Positions 40,976-48,123 of a DNA stretch of 64,000 nt are shown piece after piece. Positions within the stretch are counted from its first letter, which is position 1. Each line of letters opens with the position of its first letter. This DNA is from Variovorax sp. J22P240. GTDB taxonomy: Bacteria; Pseudomonadota; Gammaproteobacteria; Burkholderiales; Burkholderiaceae_C. Both the position numbers and the translations under genes were made by a program. The DNA lies in NCBI RefSeq assembly GCF_030316855.1, contig NZ_JASZYR010000003.1, positions 248,001 to 312,000 of the forward strand, in the 5' to 3' direction. The notes under the pieces are model-generated. The model saw only the letters and a list, made by a program, of their open reading frames with translations. It searched no databases and was not told the origin of the DNA.

Positions 40976-41557
40976 TCAAAGCCAGGCGACGCGCCCTTGC
41001 GCAGCATCGTCGAGACGTGCAATGAATGCAGCGGCCGACGGTTCAGGCAGCGTGAAGGAGAAATGCACCATGCTGTCGTGCCGCACTTCGCTGATCGTGG
41101 CACCGACGGCGGCGATCTCGCGGCGAAGAAGGCCTTCGAACGCATAGGGCACCGCGCAATGCAGGCCGCGTTGTCGCACCAGGGGGAGAAGCGACGCGCC
41201 CGCAAGCGCCTGCGCAACGCTGTCGGTGTAGGCGCGCAAGAGGCCGCCCGCGCCGAGCTTGATCCCGCCGAAGTAGCGCACGACGGTGGCCAGCACGCTT
41301 TCGAGGTCGTGATGGCGAAGCACCTCCAGCATCGGGCGCCCCGCCGTGCCGCCGGGTTCGCCATCGTCATTGGCCGCCGACTGTCCGCCCGCCATCAGGG
41401 CCCAGCATACGTGTGCCGCACCCGGATGTTCGCTGCGCAACGAGTCGACGATGGCCTGCGCCGCTGCGCGATCCACCGCCGGCTGCACGCACCCGATGAA
41501 CCGGCTCTTCTTGACGATCAGTTCGCTGTGGAGCGGCGTGGCGAGAGTGAACGGCAT
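40976..41557 (-). CDS. YigZ/IMPACT-family protein
   Basis: 193 residues. The N-terminal IMPACT domain shows LIVKKSRFIGCVQPAVDRA, AAHVCWALMAG, DDGEPGGTAGRPMLEVL and VVRYFGGIKLGAGGLLRAY, followed by the ferredoxin-like DUF1949 end. The conserved DDGEPGGTAG is intact. It is related to eukaryotic IMPACT, a regulator of translation control, but the bacterial role is not settled. It starts 28 bases after metW in the same direction. Confidence 0.92.
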   Translation of the reverse strand: MPFTLATPLHSELIVKKSRFIGCVQPAVDRAAAQAIVDSLRSEHPGAAHVCWALMAGGQSAANDDGEPGGTAGRPMLEVLRHHDLESVLATVVRYFGGIKLGAGGLLRAYTDSVAQALAGASLLPLVRQRGLHCAVPYAFEGLLRREIAAVGATISEVRHDSMVHFSFTLPEPSAAAFIARLDDAAQGRVAWL

Positions 41558-41585
41558 CACATCAGGGCTCGGCCGCCATCGTTCG

Positions 41586-42173
41586 CTAGCGCTCGCGTTC
41601 GAACTTGAAGACCGCGGTGCCGGCGCGCGCATTCGGCAGCCAGCGGACTTCGCGCCCTTCCTGCAGCCCGAATGCATCGAGCACGCGGAGGCGGTTCTTG
41701 CGTGCGAGCACCTCGAAGTCCTTGAAGGTACCGACGCGGATGTTGGGCGTGTCGTACCACTGGTAGGGCAGGCGCCGTGTCACGGGCATGCGGCCGCGCG
41801 CAATGCTGATTCGGTTCGGCCAATGCGCGAAGTTGGGAAAAGCCACGATGCCGATGCGGCCCACGCGCGCGGTTTCGCGCAGCATCACTTCGGCGTTGCG
41901 CAGGTGCTGCAGCGTGTCGATCTGAAGTACGACGTCGAAGGATGCGTCGTCGAACATCGCGAGGCCTTCGTCGAGGTTGAGCTGGATCACGTCGACGCCG
42001 CGCCGGACACAGTTCAGAACGTTGCCGTCGGCGATTTCGATGCCGTAGCCGGTGCAGCCGCGCTCGCGCTGCAGCAGGTCGAGCAGCGCGCCGTCGCCGC
42101 AGCCCAGGTCGAGCACTCGTGCGCCTTCAGGCACGAGGCGGGCGATGCGTTGTTGGGTGTCTTGGTCGCTCAT
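41586..42173 (-). CDS. metW: Methionine biosynthesis protein MetW
   Basis: A 195-residue class I AdoMet-methyltransferase-fold protein: [18 protein letters not shown] is motif I and [18 protein letters not shown] the next. MetW usually sits with metX and is needed for O-acylhomoserine formation in several proteobacteria. Its ATG overlaps the metX stop (ATGA), so it falls under the same SAM-II riboswitch. Confidence 0.94.
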   Translation of the reverse strand: MSDQDTQQRIARLVPEGARVLDLGCGDGALLDLLQRERGCTGYGIEIADGNVLNCVRRGVDVIQLNLDEGLAMFDDASFDVVLQIDTLQHLRNAEVMLRETARVGRIGIVAFPNFAHWPNRISIARGRMPVTRRLPYQWYDTPNIRVGTFKDFEVLARKNRLRVLDAFGLQEGREVRWLPNARAGTAVFKFERER

Positions 42174-43321
42174 GCCGATTCGACTCCTGCGATGCGGTCG
42201 AAATAGGAGCGCACCACGCTCATGTAGCGCACATCGTCGAGCAGGAAAGCGTCGTGCCCGTGCGGTGCGTCGATTTCCGCGTAGCTGACGTTGCGGCGGT
42301 TGTCGAGCAGGCCCTTGACGATCTCGCGGCTGCGCGCCGGAGAGAAGCGCCAGTCGGTGCTGAAGCTCACGATCAGAAACTTGGCCTGCGCCTTCGCCAG
42401 CGCTGCGCGAAGGTCGCCGCCGTGCTCGCGTGCGGGGTCGAAATAGTCGAGTGCGCGCGTGATGAGCAGATAGGTGTTGGCGTCGAAGTACTCGCTGAAC
42501 TTGTCGCCGTTGTAGCGCAGGTAGCTTTCGATCTGGAACTCGACTTCCTGGGTCGAATAGAGGAAGTCCGTGTGGTCGACGCTGCCCTCGACCGCGCTGC
42601 GCAAAGCCCGGCCGAACTTCTCGTTCATCACGTCGTCGCTCTGGTAGGTGATGTGGCCGATCATCCGGGCGATGCGCAGCCCGCGCTTGGGGATCACGCC
42701 GTGCTCATAGAAATGGCCGCCGTTGAAATCGGGGTCGGTCACGATCGCGCGGCGTGCCACCTCATTGAAAGCGATGTTCTGGGCCGTCAGGCTGGGCGCG
42801 CTGGCAACGACCACGGCGTGCTGCACGCGCTCGGGGTATTGCATCGTCCACGACAGCGCCTGCATGCCGCCGAGGCTGCCGCCCATCACTGCCGCGAGTG
42901 TGCGAATGCCGAGAGCATCGAGCAGAGCGGCTTGCGCGTTGACCCAATCCTCGACCGTGACCACGGGGAAGTCGGCGCCGTAGGCATGGCCCGTGGCGGG
43001 GTTGATGTGCATCGGGCCGGTCGACCCGAAGCAGGAGCCTAGGTTGTTGATGCCGATGACGAAGAACCGATCGGTGTCCACGGGTTTGCCGGGGCCGATC
43101 ATGTTGTCCCACCAGCCCTCGGACTTGTCCTGGCCTGCATACACGCCGGCGACATGGTGCGATGCATTCAGCGCATGGCAGACCAGCACGGCATTGCTGC
43201 GCTCGGCATTGAGTTCGCCGTAGGTCTCGAAGGCGAGCGTGTAGTCGCTGATCGACGCGCCGCTGGTGAGAGCCAGCGGCCCGGCGAAATGCATCGATTG
43301 CGGAGTGACGACGAACGACAT
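42170..43321 (-). CDS. metX: Homoserine O-acyltransferase
   Basis: 383 residues of the alpha/beta-hydrolase MetX family, which transfers acetyl or succinyl from CoA to L-homoserine in methionine synthesis. The nucleophile Ser lies in [19 protein letters not shown], and [12 protein letters not shown] holds the catalytic His. The acyl donor cannot be told from motifs alone; beta-proteobacterial MetX enzymes with MetW include succinyl-type ones. It is preceded by a SAM-II riboswitch and an intrinsic terminator. Confidence 0.95.
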   Translation of the reverse strand: MSFVVTPQSMHFAGPLALTSGASISDYTLAFETYGELNAERSNAVLVCHALNASHHVAGVYAGQDKSEGWWDNMIGPGKPVDTDRFFVIGINNLGSCFGSTGPMHINPATGHAYGADFPVVTVEDWVNAQAALLDALGIRTLAAVMGGSLGGMQALSWTMQYPERVQHAVVVASAPSLTAQNIAFNEVARRAIVTDPDFNGGHFYEHGVIPKRGLRIARMIGHITYQSDDVMNEKFGRALRSAVEGSVDHTDFLYSTQEVEFQIESYLRYNGDKFSEYFDANTYLLITRALDYFDPAREHGGDLRAALAKAQAKFLIVSFSTDWRFSPARSREIVKGLLDNRRNVSYAEIDAPHGHDAFLLDDVRYMSVVRSYFDRIAGVESA

Positions 43322-43325
43322 GAAT

Positions 43326-43359
43326 GAAAAAACCCGGCCTCGCCAAAAACGAGCCGGGT
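43326..43359 (-). terminator. Intrinsic terminator in the metX leader (expression platform)
   Basis: Leftward, ACCCGGCTCG (complement of 43350-43359) pairs with CGAGGCCGGGT (complement of 43332-43342) with one bulge and a T-rich loop, followed by a TTTTTT run ending five bases before the metX ATG. Its position downstream of the SAM-II aptamer fits transcription attenuation. Confidence 0.75.
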
Positions 43360-43365
43360 CGGGCG

Positions 43366-43419
43366 TCCGTCTTTAGCTGCATTTGTTAAGCGCCCGCAAG
43401 CTGGAGCAAATCGGCGCGT
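43366..43419 (-). ncRNA. SAM-II riboswitch controlling metX-metW
   Basis: Read leftward the RNA is CGCGCCGAUUUGCUCC, then AGCUUGCGGGCGC, then UUAACAAAUGCAGCUAAAGA. This matches the SAM-II consensus blocks CGCGC-GAUUU, UUGC-GCGC and AAAUG-AGCUAAA, including the pseudoknot strands. It starts where the predicted promoter at 43426-43455 would begin the transcript and lies directly before an intrinsic terminator and metX. SAM binding would turn the operon off. SAM-II is best known from Alphaproteobacteria. Confidence 0.9.
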
Positions 43420-43425
43420 CTTGGA

Positions 43426-43455
43426 AGTATATGCCGGTCAACCCCAGCCGATCAA
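43426..43455 (-). promoter_or_regulatory. metX promoter
   Basis: Leftward -35 TTGATC (complement of 43450-43455) and -10 TATACT (complement of 43426-43431) with an 18-base spacer. Initiation about seven bases after the -10 would begin exactly at the riboswitch. The -35 lies inside the end of the upstream cation-exporter gene. Confidence 0.65.
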
Positions 43456-44004
43456 CGCGGCGACGCCGAGCACCAGGAAGATCACGGCGGAGATGCTATG
43501 AACGAGTTTGATCGGCACGCGCTTGACGATGCGCTCGCCCAGCCACACCACCGGTGCATTGGCCAGCATCATGCCGAGCGTGGTGCCGAGCACGACCCAC
43601 ACGTAGGCATCGACATAGCGGGCGGCGAGCATCACGGTCGCGATCTGCGTCTTGTCGCCCATCTCCGCGAGGAAGAAGGCGAAGAGCGTGGTGCCGAACA
43701 CGCCGAAATGCGAGGCCTTGGGCACGTCCTCGTCATCGAGCTTGTCGGGGATCAGCATCCAGAGCGCCATGGCGATGAACGATCCGCCGAGGATCCATCG
43801 CAACACGTCGGGCCCGAGGAAATGTGTGACCCAGTTGCCGACGGCGCCCGCGAGCGCGTGGTTCAGGGCCGTGGCCGCGAAGATGCCCAGGACGATCGGC
43901 CAGGGCTTGCGGAACCGTGCGGCGAGCACGAGGGAGAGCAACTGGGTCTTGTCGCCCATTTCGGCGAGCGCGACCACGCCGGTTGCAATGAAGAAAGCTT
44001 CCAT
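43438..44004 (-). CDS. TMEM165/Gdt1-family cation (Mn2+) exporter
   Basis: 188 residues, six membrane helices in two repeats, each carrying the signature EMGDKTQ (LAEMGDKTQLLSLVLAARF and LAEMGDKTQIATVMLAARY). The family exports Mn2+ (MneA) or exchanges Ca2+/H+. The yybP-ykoY riboswitch upstream makes Mn2+ export the best guess. The ATG at 44004 removes an upstream stretch that is riboswitch DNA. It ends inside the metX promoter. Confidence 0.92.
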   Translation of the reverse strand: MEAFFIATGVVALAEMGDKTQLLSLVLAARFRKPWPIVLGIFAATALNHALAGAVGNWVTHFLGPDVLRWILGGSFIAMALWMLIPDKLDDEDVPKASHFGVFGTTLFAFFLAEMGDKTQIATVMLAARYVDAYVWVVLGTTLGMMLANAPVVWLGERIVKRVPIKLVHSISAVIFLVLGVAALIGWG

Positions 44005-44075
44005 GAAAAAGGGATTCCAACGGCCGAAGGACGCAATTGACCGCACGACACCTCGGCCGAATCCCGAAGTCGCGC

Positions 44076-44184
44076 GGTCAAAGGTCTCGCCAGGCTGGAC
44101 ACTGTCTGCGCCATGTCTTGCACGAAGGCAGGACAAGTCTGTTGACGCAAACCCTTCTCGCGATGGAAGGCGGCTACTCCCCAA
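44076..44184 (-). ncRNA. yybP-ykoY (manganese) riboswitch
   Basis: Leftward the RNA begins GGGGAGUAGC (complement of 44173-44182), contains GUUUGCGUCAACAGACUUGU, and ends CUGGCGAGACCUUUGACC at about 44076. These are the conserved L1 and L3 segments of the Mn2+-sensing yybP-ykoY class. A TATAAT -10 lies just upstream at 44195-44200. It precedes the Gdt1-type exporter, the usual target: Mn2+ binding should raise its expression. Confidence 0.88.
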
Positions 44185-44194
44185 TGACCCGCGG

Positions 44195-44200
44195 ATTATA
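44195..44200 (-). promoter_or_regulatory. -10 box of the Gdt1-type exporter transcript
   Basis: A perfect TATAAT (complement of 44195-44200) lies immediately upstream of the yybP-ykoY riboswitch. No convincing -35 is seen. Confidence 0.6.
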
Positions 44201-44248
44201 GTCGGCCGGCGAGCGAATTAGTAAGTGTGCGCTAACGTCAACAAAAAT

Positions 44249-44328
44249 TTTGAGGGGGGCGGGGGTGGGGGCAAATTCCTACTTGTGCGTGGCGTATTTC
44301 ACCCATAATGCGCGAGCCTCCCCTCAAA
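44249..44328. promoter_or_regulatory. Leader/promoter region of the RRM gene with inverted repeat and G-rich tract
   Basis: TTTGAGGGG (44249-44257) and CCCCTCAAA (44320-44328) form a perfect inverted repeat around a candidate -10 CATAAT (44304-44309). A G-rich run with three tracts of five or more G lies at 44254-44271. The region could form mRNA or DNA structure that tunes the RRM gene; the role is inferred. Confidence 0.35.
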
Positions 44329-44444
44329 TTCTGGTGGGGGTGATTGGGTGATCGGTCAGTTTCGCGCAGCTCGGCGGATTCTTCCGTTGAACGGTGCTCT
44401 CGGGACTCCATCGCTTTTCTTGATGTGTTTATAGGAGTCCCTTG

Positions 44445-44972
44445 ATGGGCAACAAACTGTACGTCGGTAACCTGCCTTACTCGGTACGTGACGGTGATCT
44501 CGAGCAAGCCTTCGGGCAATTCGGTGCCGTGACGAGCGCCAAGGTCATGATGGAGCGCGACACGGGCCGCTCCAAGGGCTTTGGCTTCGTCGAAATGGGC
44601 AGCGACGCGGAAGCACAAGCAGCCATCAATGGCATGAACGGCCAGCCCCTGGGCGGTCGTAGCGTGGTCGTGAACGAAGCACGTCCGATGGAAGCACGTC
44701 CCCCGCGCAGCGGTGGCGGCGGCTATGGCGGCGGCGGTGGCGGGTACGGTGGTGGTGGTGGCGGCGGCTACGGCGGCGGCGGCGGTGGTCGCAGCGGCGG
44801 CGGTGGCGGCTATGGCGGCGGCGGCGGTGGCTACGGTGGTGGTGGTGGTGGTGGCCGCAGCGGTGGCGGTGGTGGCGACGGCGGTTTCCGCAGCCCTTAC
44901 GGCGCTGGCCCGCGTGGCGGCGGCGGTGGTCGCGGTGGCTACGGCGGCAATGGCGGCAACAGCGGCTATTGA
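44445..44972 (+). CDS. RRM-type glycine-rich RNA-binding protein
   Basis: 175 residues. One RNA-recognition motif spans residues 1-80, with RNP2 KLYVGNLPY and RNP1 SKGFGFVEM. A long Gly/Tyr/Arg-rich tail follows (runs of YGGGGGG and RSGGGGG). These proteins act as RNA chaperones, often in the cold. The tail codes mostly with GGC/GGT, giving a repetitive DNA stretch at 44710-44950. An AGGAGT site lies upstream of the ATG. A bidirectional terminator follows. Confidence 0.94.
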   Translation: MGNKLYVGNLPYSVRDGDLEQAFGQFGAVTSAKVMMERDTGRSKGFGFVEMGSDAEAQAAINGMNGQPLGGRSVVVNEARPMEARPPRSGGGGYGGGGGGYGGGGGGGYGGGGGGRSGGGGGYGGGGGGYGGGGGGGRSGGGGGDGGFRSPYGAGPRGGGGGRGGYGGNGGNSGY

Positions 44973-44998
44973 ACCGAACTTCGAACCGAACGCACGAC

Positions 44999-45025
44999 AA
45001 AAAGGCTCCCCAGGGAGCCTTTTTT
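44999..45025. terminator. Bidirectional Rho-independent terminator (RRM gene / SDR gene)
   Basis: Stem AAAAAGGCTCC and GGAGCCTTTTT around a short loop, with A and T runs on both sides. It separates the convergent RRM and SDR genes. Confidence 0.88.
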
Positions 45026-45054
45026 CATGGGCGATCGCCGCTGATCGTCACTCG

Positions 45055-45861
45055 TCATTCTCCGGATCGCCGCTTTCGACCCCGGCCCTTGACGGCTCGA
45101 TCGAATACGGCGTTCGGAAGCAGGCGCATGATCTTCGCGACCACGCCCATCTGCCAGGGAATCACGCGGTAGCTTGTTCCGGCGTCGATCGCACGGAATG
45201 CCCGGTCGGCGAAATCCGCGGGCTGCATCAGAAAGGGCATGCCATAGCGATTGCCCTGTGTCAGGGGCGTATCGACATAGCCCGGGGAGATCGTCACGAC
45301 CTTCACGCCGCTCGAGCGCAGCTCGCCCCGGAGGCTTTCGCAGTACGCGACAACGCCCGCCTTGCTCGCACAGTACGCACCGTGGCCCGGGAGGCCGCGT
45401 ATCGCTGCGACGCTTCCGATGCCGACCAGCCGGCCACTCCCCCGGGCCTTCATGCCACCGATGAACGGGTGGAAGGTCGCCGCCAGTCCGATGTTGTTGA
45501 TTGCCAATGTCCGCGCGAGCACATCGAGATCCTCGCGTTCGGCGGTGTCCATTCCGACGCTGATGCCGGCGTTGGCGATCACCACATCGGGCACACCCTG
45601 TTGCTGCACGCAGGCAGTGCCGGCTGCCACGATGCTGTCGATCACCGCCACATCGGCGCTGTAGATCCGGCATCGGCCGGCATCGATCCGCTGGGACGCT
45701 GCCCAGGCCTCGATCTCCGCCGTACGCCGGGCAACCAGGGCCAGATCGTAGCCCGCGTCGTGAAAGCGCACCGCCAACGCCTGGCCAATGCCGCTCGATG
45801 CGCCCGTGATGAAAGCAACGGGCCTCGCGCGCGGCTTTACCGGAAGGGTGTGGTCTGTCAG
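45055..45861 (-). CDS. Short-chain dehydrogenase/reductase, apparent CTG start
   Basis: 268 residues if it starts at the CTG at 45861. The NAD(P) motif VAFITGASSGIGQALAVRF lies at residues 15-33, NAGIS in the middle, and the catalytic Tyr and Lys in GHGAYCASKAGVVAY. The first in-frame ATG, GTG or TTG codons cut into or remove the GASSGIG loop. The CTG begins a typical N-terminus (M)TDHTLPVKP, overlaps the lptC stop as CTGA, and has GGAGAG eight bases upstream. The substrate is unknown. It follows lptC, so the fifth activity of this LPS operon may be lipid or sugar reduction. Confidence 0.78.
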   Translation of the reverse strand: MTDHTLPVKPRARPVAFITGASSGIGQALAVRFHDAGYDLALVARRTAEIEAWAASQRIDAGRCRIYSADVAVIDSIVAAGTACVQQQGVPDVVIANAGISVGMDTAEREDLDVLARTLAINNIGLAATFHPFIGGMKARGSGRLVGIGSVAAIRGLPGHGAYCASKAGVVAYCESLRGELRSSGVKVVTISPGYVDTPLTQGNRYGMPFLMQPADFADRAFRAIDAGTSYRVIPWQMGVVAKIMRLLPNAVFDRAVKGRGRKRRSGE

Positions 45862-46502
45862 CGCTTCTCTCCCGGTGGCGGCGCCGCACGCGGCATCAGC
45901 ACGCCGTGCACGCGTCCCTGCAAATTGGCGACCCCCGTACCGCTGTCGTAGTCCAACGAATCCGCCGTGAACTTGTCTGTACCGCGTATCAGCGTGACCG
46001 GCTTGTGCGACTTCACGCGCTCAGTGTCCAGGAAGGCATGCAGGAACTCGCCGCGAAACTCCAGTCGCGGCACCAACTTGCCATCGACGGTCTTGGCCGC
46101 GTCGCGAACGATGACGGCGTCGCCGAAGAGCTGTATTTCGCTTCCGTCGCCGTTGGACAGGCCGCGCTTCGCGGAACCGTGCGTGACCAGCCCTTCTTCG
46201 GAAATGGCGCGCCACCGCACGTCGTCGACTTCGAGCGTGTCGGTGTCCGGATAGTGACGGCCTTCCTTGCCGAACAGTTCGCTGCTCAACTCGCCGTTCG
46301 GCAGGAAATTCTTGACCACGAAGCTCCGCATGAAGAAGTCGGGTTCGTGCGTCGGCGCTTCCTTGGCCGCTGGCTCCAGCAGTTTGGGGGCGCTGCGCAC
46401 CAGCCAGTAGGTGCCAAGGGCCAGGGCCGCCATCAGGATGAGCGGCAGGTACATCGTCGCGCGATCGAATCCGATGCGCACCAGGCTCCAGGCCGACTTC
46501 AT
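45858..46502 (-). CDS. lptC: LPS export protein LptC
   Basis: 214 residues. One N-terminal membrane helix (LPLILMAALALGTYWLV) is followed by the periplasmic beta-jellyroll (HEPDFFMRSFVVKNFLPNG and the strands after it). LptC takes LPS from the LptB2FG transporter and hands it to LptA. It starts in a 4-base overlap with the kdsC stop. No lptA or lptB follows here; the SDR gene takes that place. Confidence 0.93.
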   Translation of the reverse strand: MKSAWSLVRIGFDRATMYLPLILMAALALGTYWLVRSAPKLLEPAAKEAPTHEPDFFMRSFVVKNFLPNGELSSELFGKEGRHYPDTDTLEVDDVRWRAISEEGLVTHGSAKRGLSNGDGSEIQLFGDAVIVRDAAKTVDGKLVPRLEFRGEFLHAFLDTERVKSHKPVTLIRGTDKFTADSLDYDSGTGVANLQGRVHGVLMPRAAPPPGEKR

Positions 46503-47047
46503 GCGTGAAGGCCCCGCGCACCGTCCAGCAAGCGCCGGTAATGGCCGCCGGCGGTCAGCAGCAGGTCGCAGAACTCGCGTGCCGCACCTTCGCCGCCGCG
46601 TGCGGCCGTCACATGGTGTGCGATGGCGCGCACTTCGGCATGCGCGTTGGCGGGTGCGGCGGCAAAGCCTGCGCGCGACAGCACGGGCAGGTCGGGCCAG
46701 TCGTCGCCGATGGCAGCGGCCTGCGGCCAGTTCAGGCCCAGGTGCGCGAGCATGGCTTCGGCAGCCGGCAGCTTGTCCTCCGTGCCGTAGCGCACATGCT
46801 CGATGCCCAACGCCTGGAGGCGGACGCGCAGCGGTTTGGAATCGCGACCGGTGATGACGGCCGGTGTGATGCCCGCGCTGCGCAGCAGCTTGAGGCCGTA
46901 ACCGTCCAGGATGCTGAAGCGCTTGAGCGTTTCGCCGTGCTCGCTGAAATAGACGCCGCCATCGGTCAGCACGCCGTCGACGTCGAAGAAGGCAACGCGC
47001 ACGTCCTGGGCGGCGAGCAAGGTCTCCGCCTTGAATTCGATCGGCAT
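46499..47047 (-). CDS. kdsC: 3-deoxy-D-manno-octulosonate-8-phosphate phosphatase
   Basis: 182 residues of the HAD phosphatase superfamily. FFDVDGVLTDGGVYFSEHGE holds the nucleophile Asp pair, VITGRDSKPLRVRLQALGI motif II, and AAIGDDWPDLPVLSRAG the Mg-binding Asp pair. It makes Kdo for LPS. The start shares a TGATG junction with the kdsD stop. Confidence 0.95.
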   Translation of the reverse strand: MPIEFKAETLLAAQDVRVAFFDVDGVLTDGGVYFSEHGETLKRFSILDGYGLKLLRSAGITPAVITGRDSKPLRVRLQALGIEHVRYGTEDKLPAAEAMLAHLGLNWPQAAAIGDDWPDLPVLSRAGFAAAPANAHAEVRAIAHHVTAARGGEGAAREFCDLLLTAGGHYRRLLDGARGLHA

Positions 47048-48048
47048 CAGATGACCTTCGCGCGCATCAGGTCGTTGATGGTGAGCGCGCCGATCAGGAG
47101 GCCGGTCGCGTCGACCACGAGCACGCTGGTGATGCGGTGCTTTTCCATCAGCTCGGCCGCTTCGACCGCGAGCGCTTCGGCGCGAAGCGTGCGCGGGCCG
47201 GGATGCATCACGTCGCCCGCGGTCAGGGCACGCAGGTCGGCGCCGGTCTCGATCTGCCGGCGCAAGTCGCCATCGGTGAAGATGCCGATGGCCCGGCCAT
47301 CGGGGTCGATCACCGCGGTCGCGCCCAGTCCCTTGGCACTCATCTCGCGCATCAGTTCGCTGAGGCTGGCTCCGGGACTGACGCGGGGCACGGCGTCGCC
47401 GGAGCGCATGACGTCGCTCACGTGCGTGAGGAGCTTGCGGCCCAGCGCGCCGCCGGGGTGCGAACGGGCGAAGTCCTCGGTGCCGAAGCCGCGCGCATCG
47501 AGCAATGCAACGGCGAGCGCGTCTCCGAGGGCCATCTGCGCCGTCGTGCTGGCGGTCGGCGCGAGGTTGAGAGGGCAAGCCTCCTTCTCGACACCGCTGT
47601 CCAGCACGATGTCCGCATGGCGTGCGAGCGTGGAGTCGGCGCCGCCGGTCATGGCGATCAGGGGCACGCCCTGTCGCTTGACGACGGGAAGGATGACGGT
47701 GAGTTCCTCGACCTCGCCGCTGTTGGAGATCGCGAGCACGAGGTCGACCGCCTTGATCATGCCAAGGTCGCCGTGGCTTGCTTCGGCTGGGTGCACGAAC
47801 ATGGCCGGCGTGCCGGTCGATGCGAGCGTGGCGGCGATCTTGCGGCCCACATGCCCGCTCTTGCCCATGCCCATGACGACCACGCGCCCGCGCACATCGA
47901 GGATCTTGCGGACGGCCTCGACGAAGCTAGGCCCGACACGCTGCTTGAGGCCGAGCACGGCCGCAGCCTCGATATCGAAGGTGATACGCGCCCGCGCGAG
48001 CATCGCGTCGGGTTCGGCCGTCGAGGCCAGGTCAGGGCGGGAGCTCAT
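47047..48048 (-). CDS. kdsD: D-arabinose-5-phosphate isomerase
   Basis: 333 residues. The SIS domain (RVVVMGMGKSGHVGRKIAAT, then HPAEASHGDLGMI) is followed by two CBS domains (DVMRSGDAVPRVSPGASLSE and GDVMHPGPRTLRAEALAVEA). It interconverts ribulose-5-P and arabinose-5-P, the first step to Kdo. It leads the kdsD-kdsC-lptC-SDR operon and is divergent from the Kef-type gene. Confidence 0.95.
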   Translation of the reverse strand: MSSRPDLASTAEPDAMLARARITFDIEAAAVLGLKQRVGPSFVEAVRKILDVRGRVVVMGMGKSGHVGRKIAATLASTGTPAMFVHPAEASHGDLGMIKAVDLVLAISNSGEVEELTVILPVVKRQGVPLIAMTGGADSTLARHADIVLDSGVEKEACPLNLAPTASTTAQMALGDALAVALLDARGFGTEDFARSHPGGALGRKLLTHVSDVMRSGDAVPRVSPGASLSELMREMSAKGLGATAVIDPDGRAIGIFTDGDLRRQIETGADLRALTAGDVMHPGPRTLRAEALAVEAAELMEKHRITSVLVVDATGLLIGALTINDLMRAKVI

Positions 48049-48123
48049 CGACGGATTTTATCGGCCAGGGCTGGCGAGCACACTTTGGACGCAAACCCAC
48101 GGGAACATTCAGTAGCATCGCGC

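Noticed and set aside
44710..44950. Repetitive GGC/GGT stretch that could be taken for a tandem repeat or CRISPR-like array
   Set aside because: It is the coding sequence of the Gly-rich tail of the RRM protein; there are no spacers.
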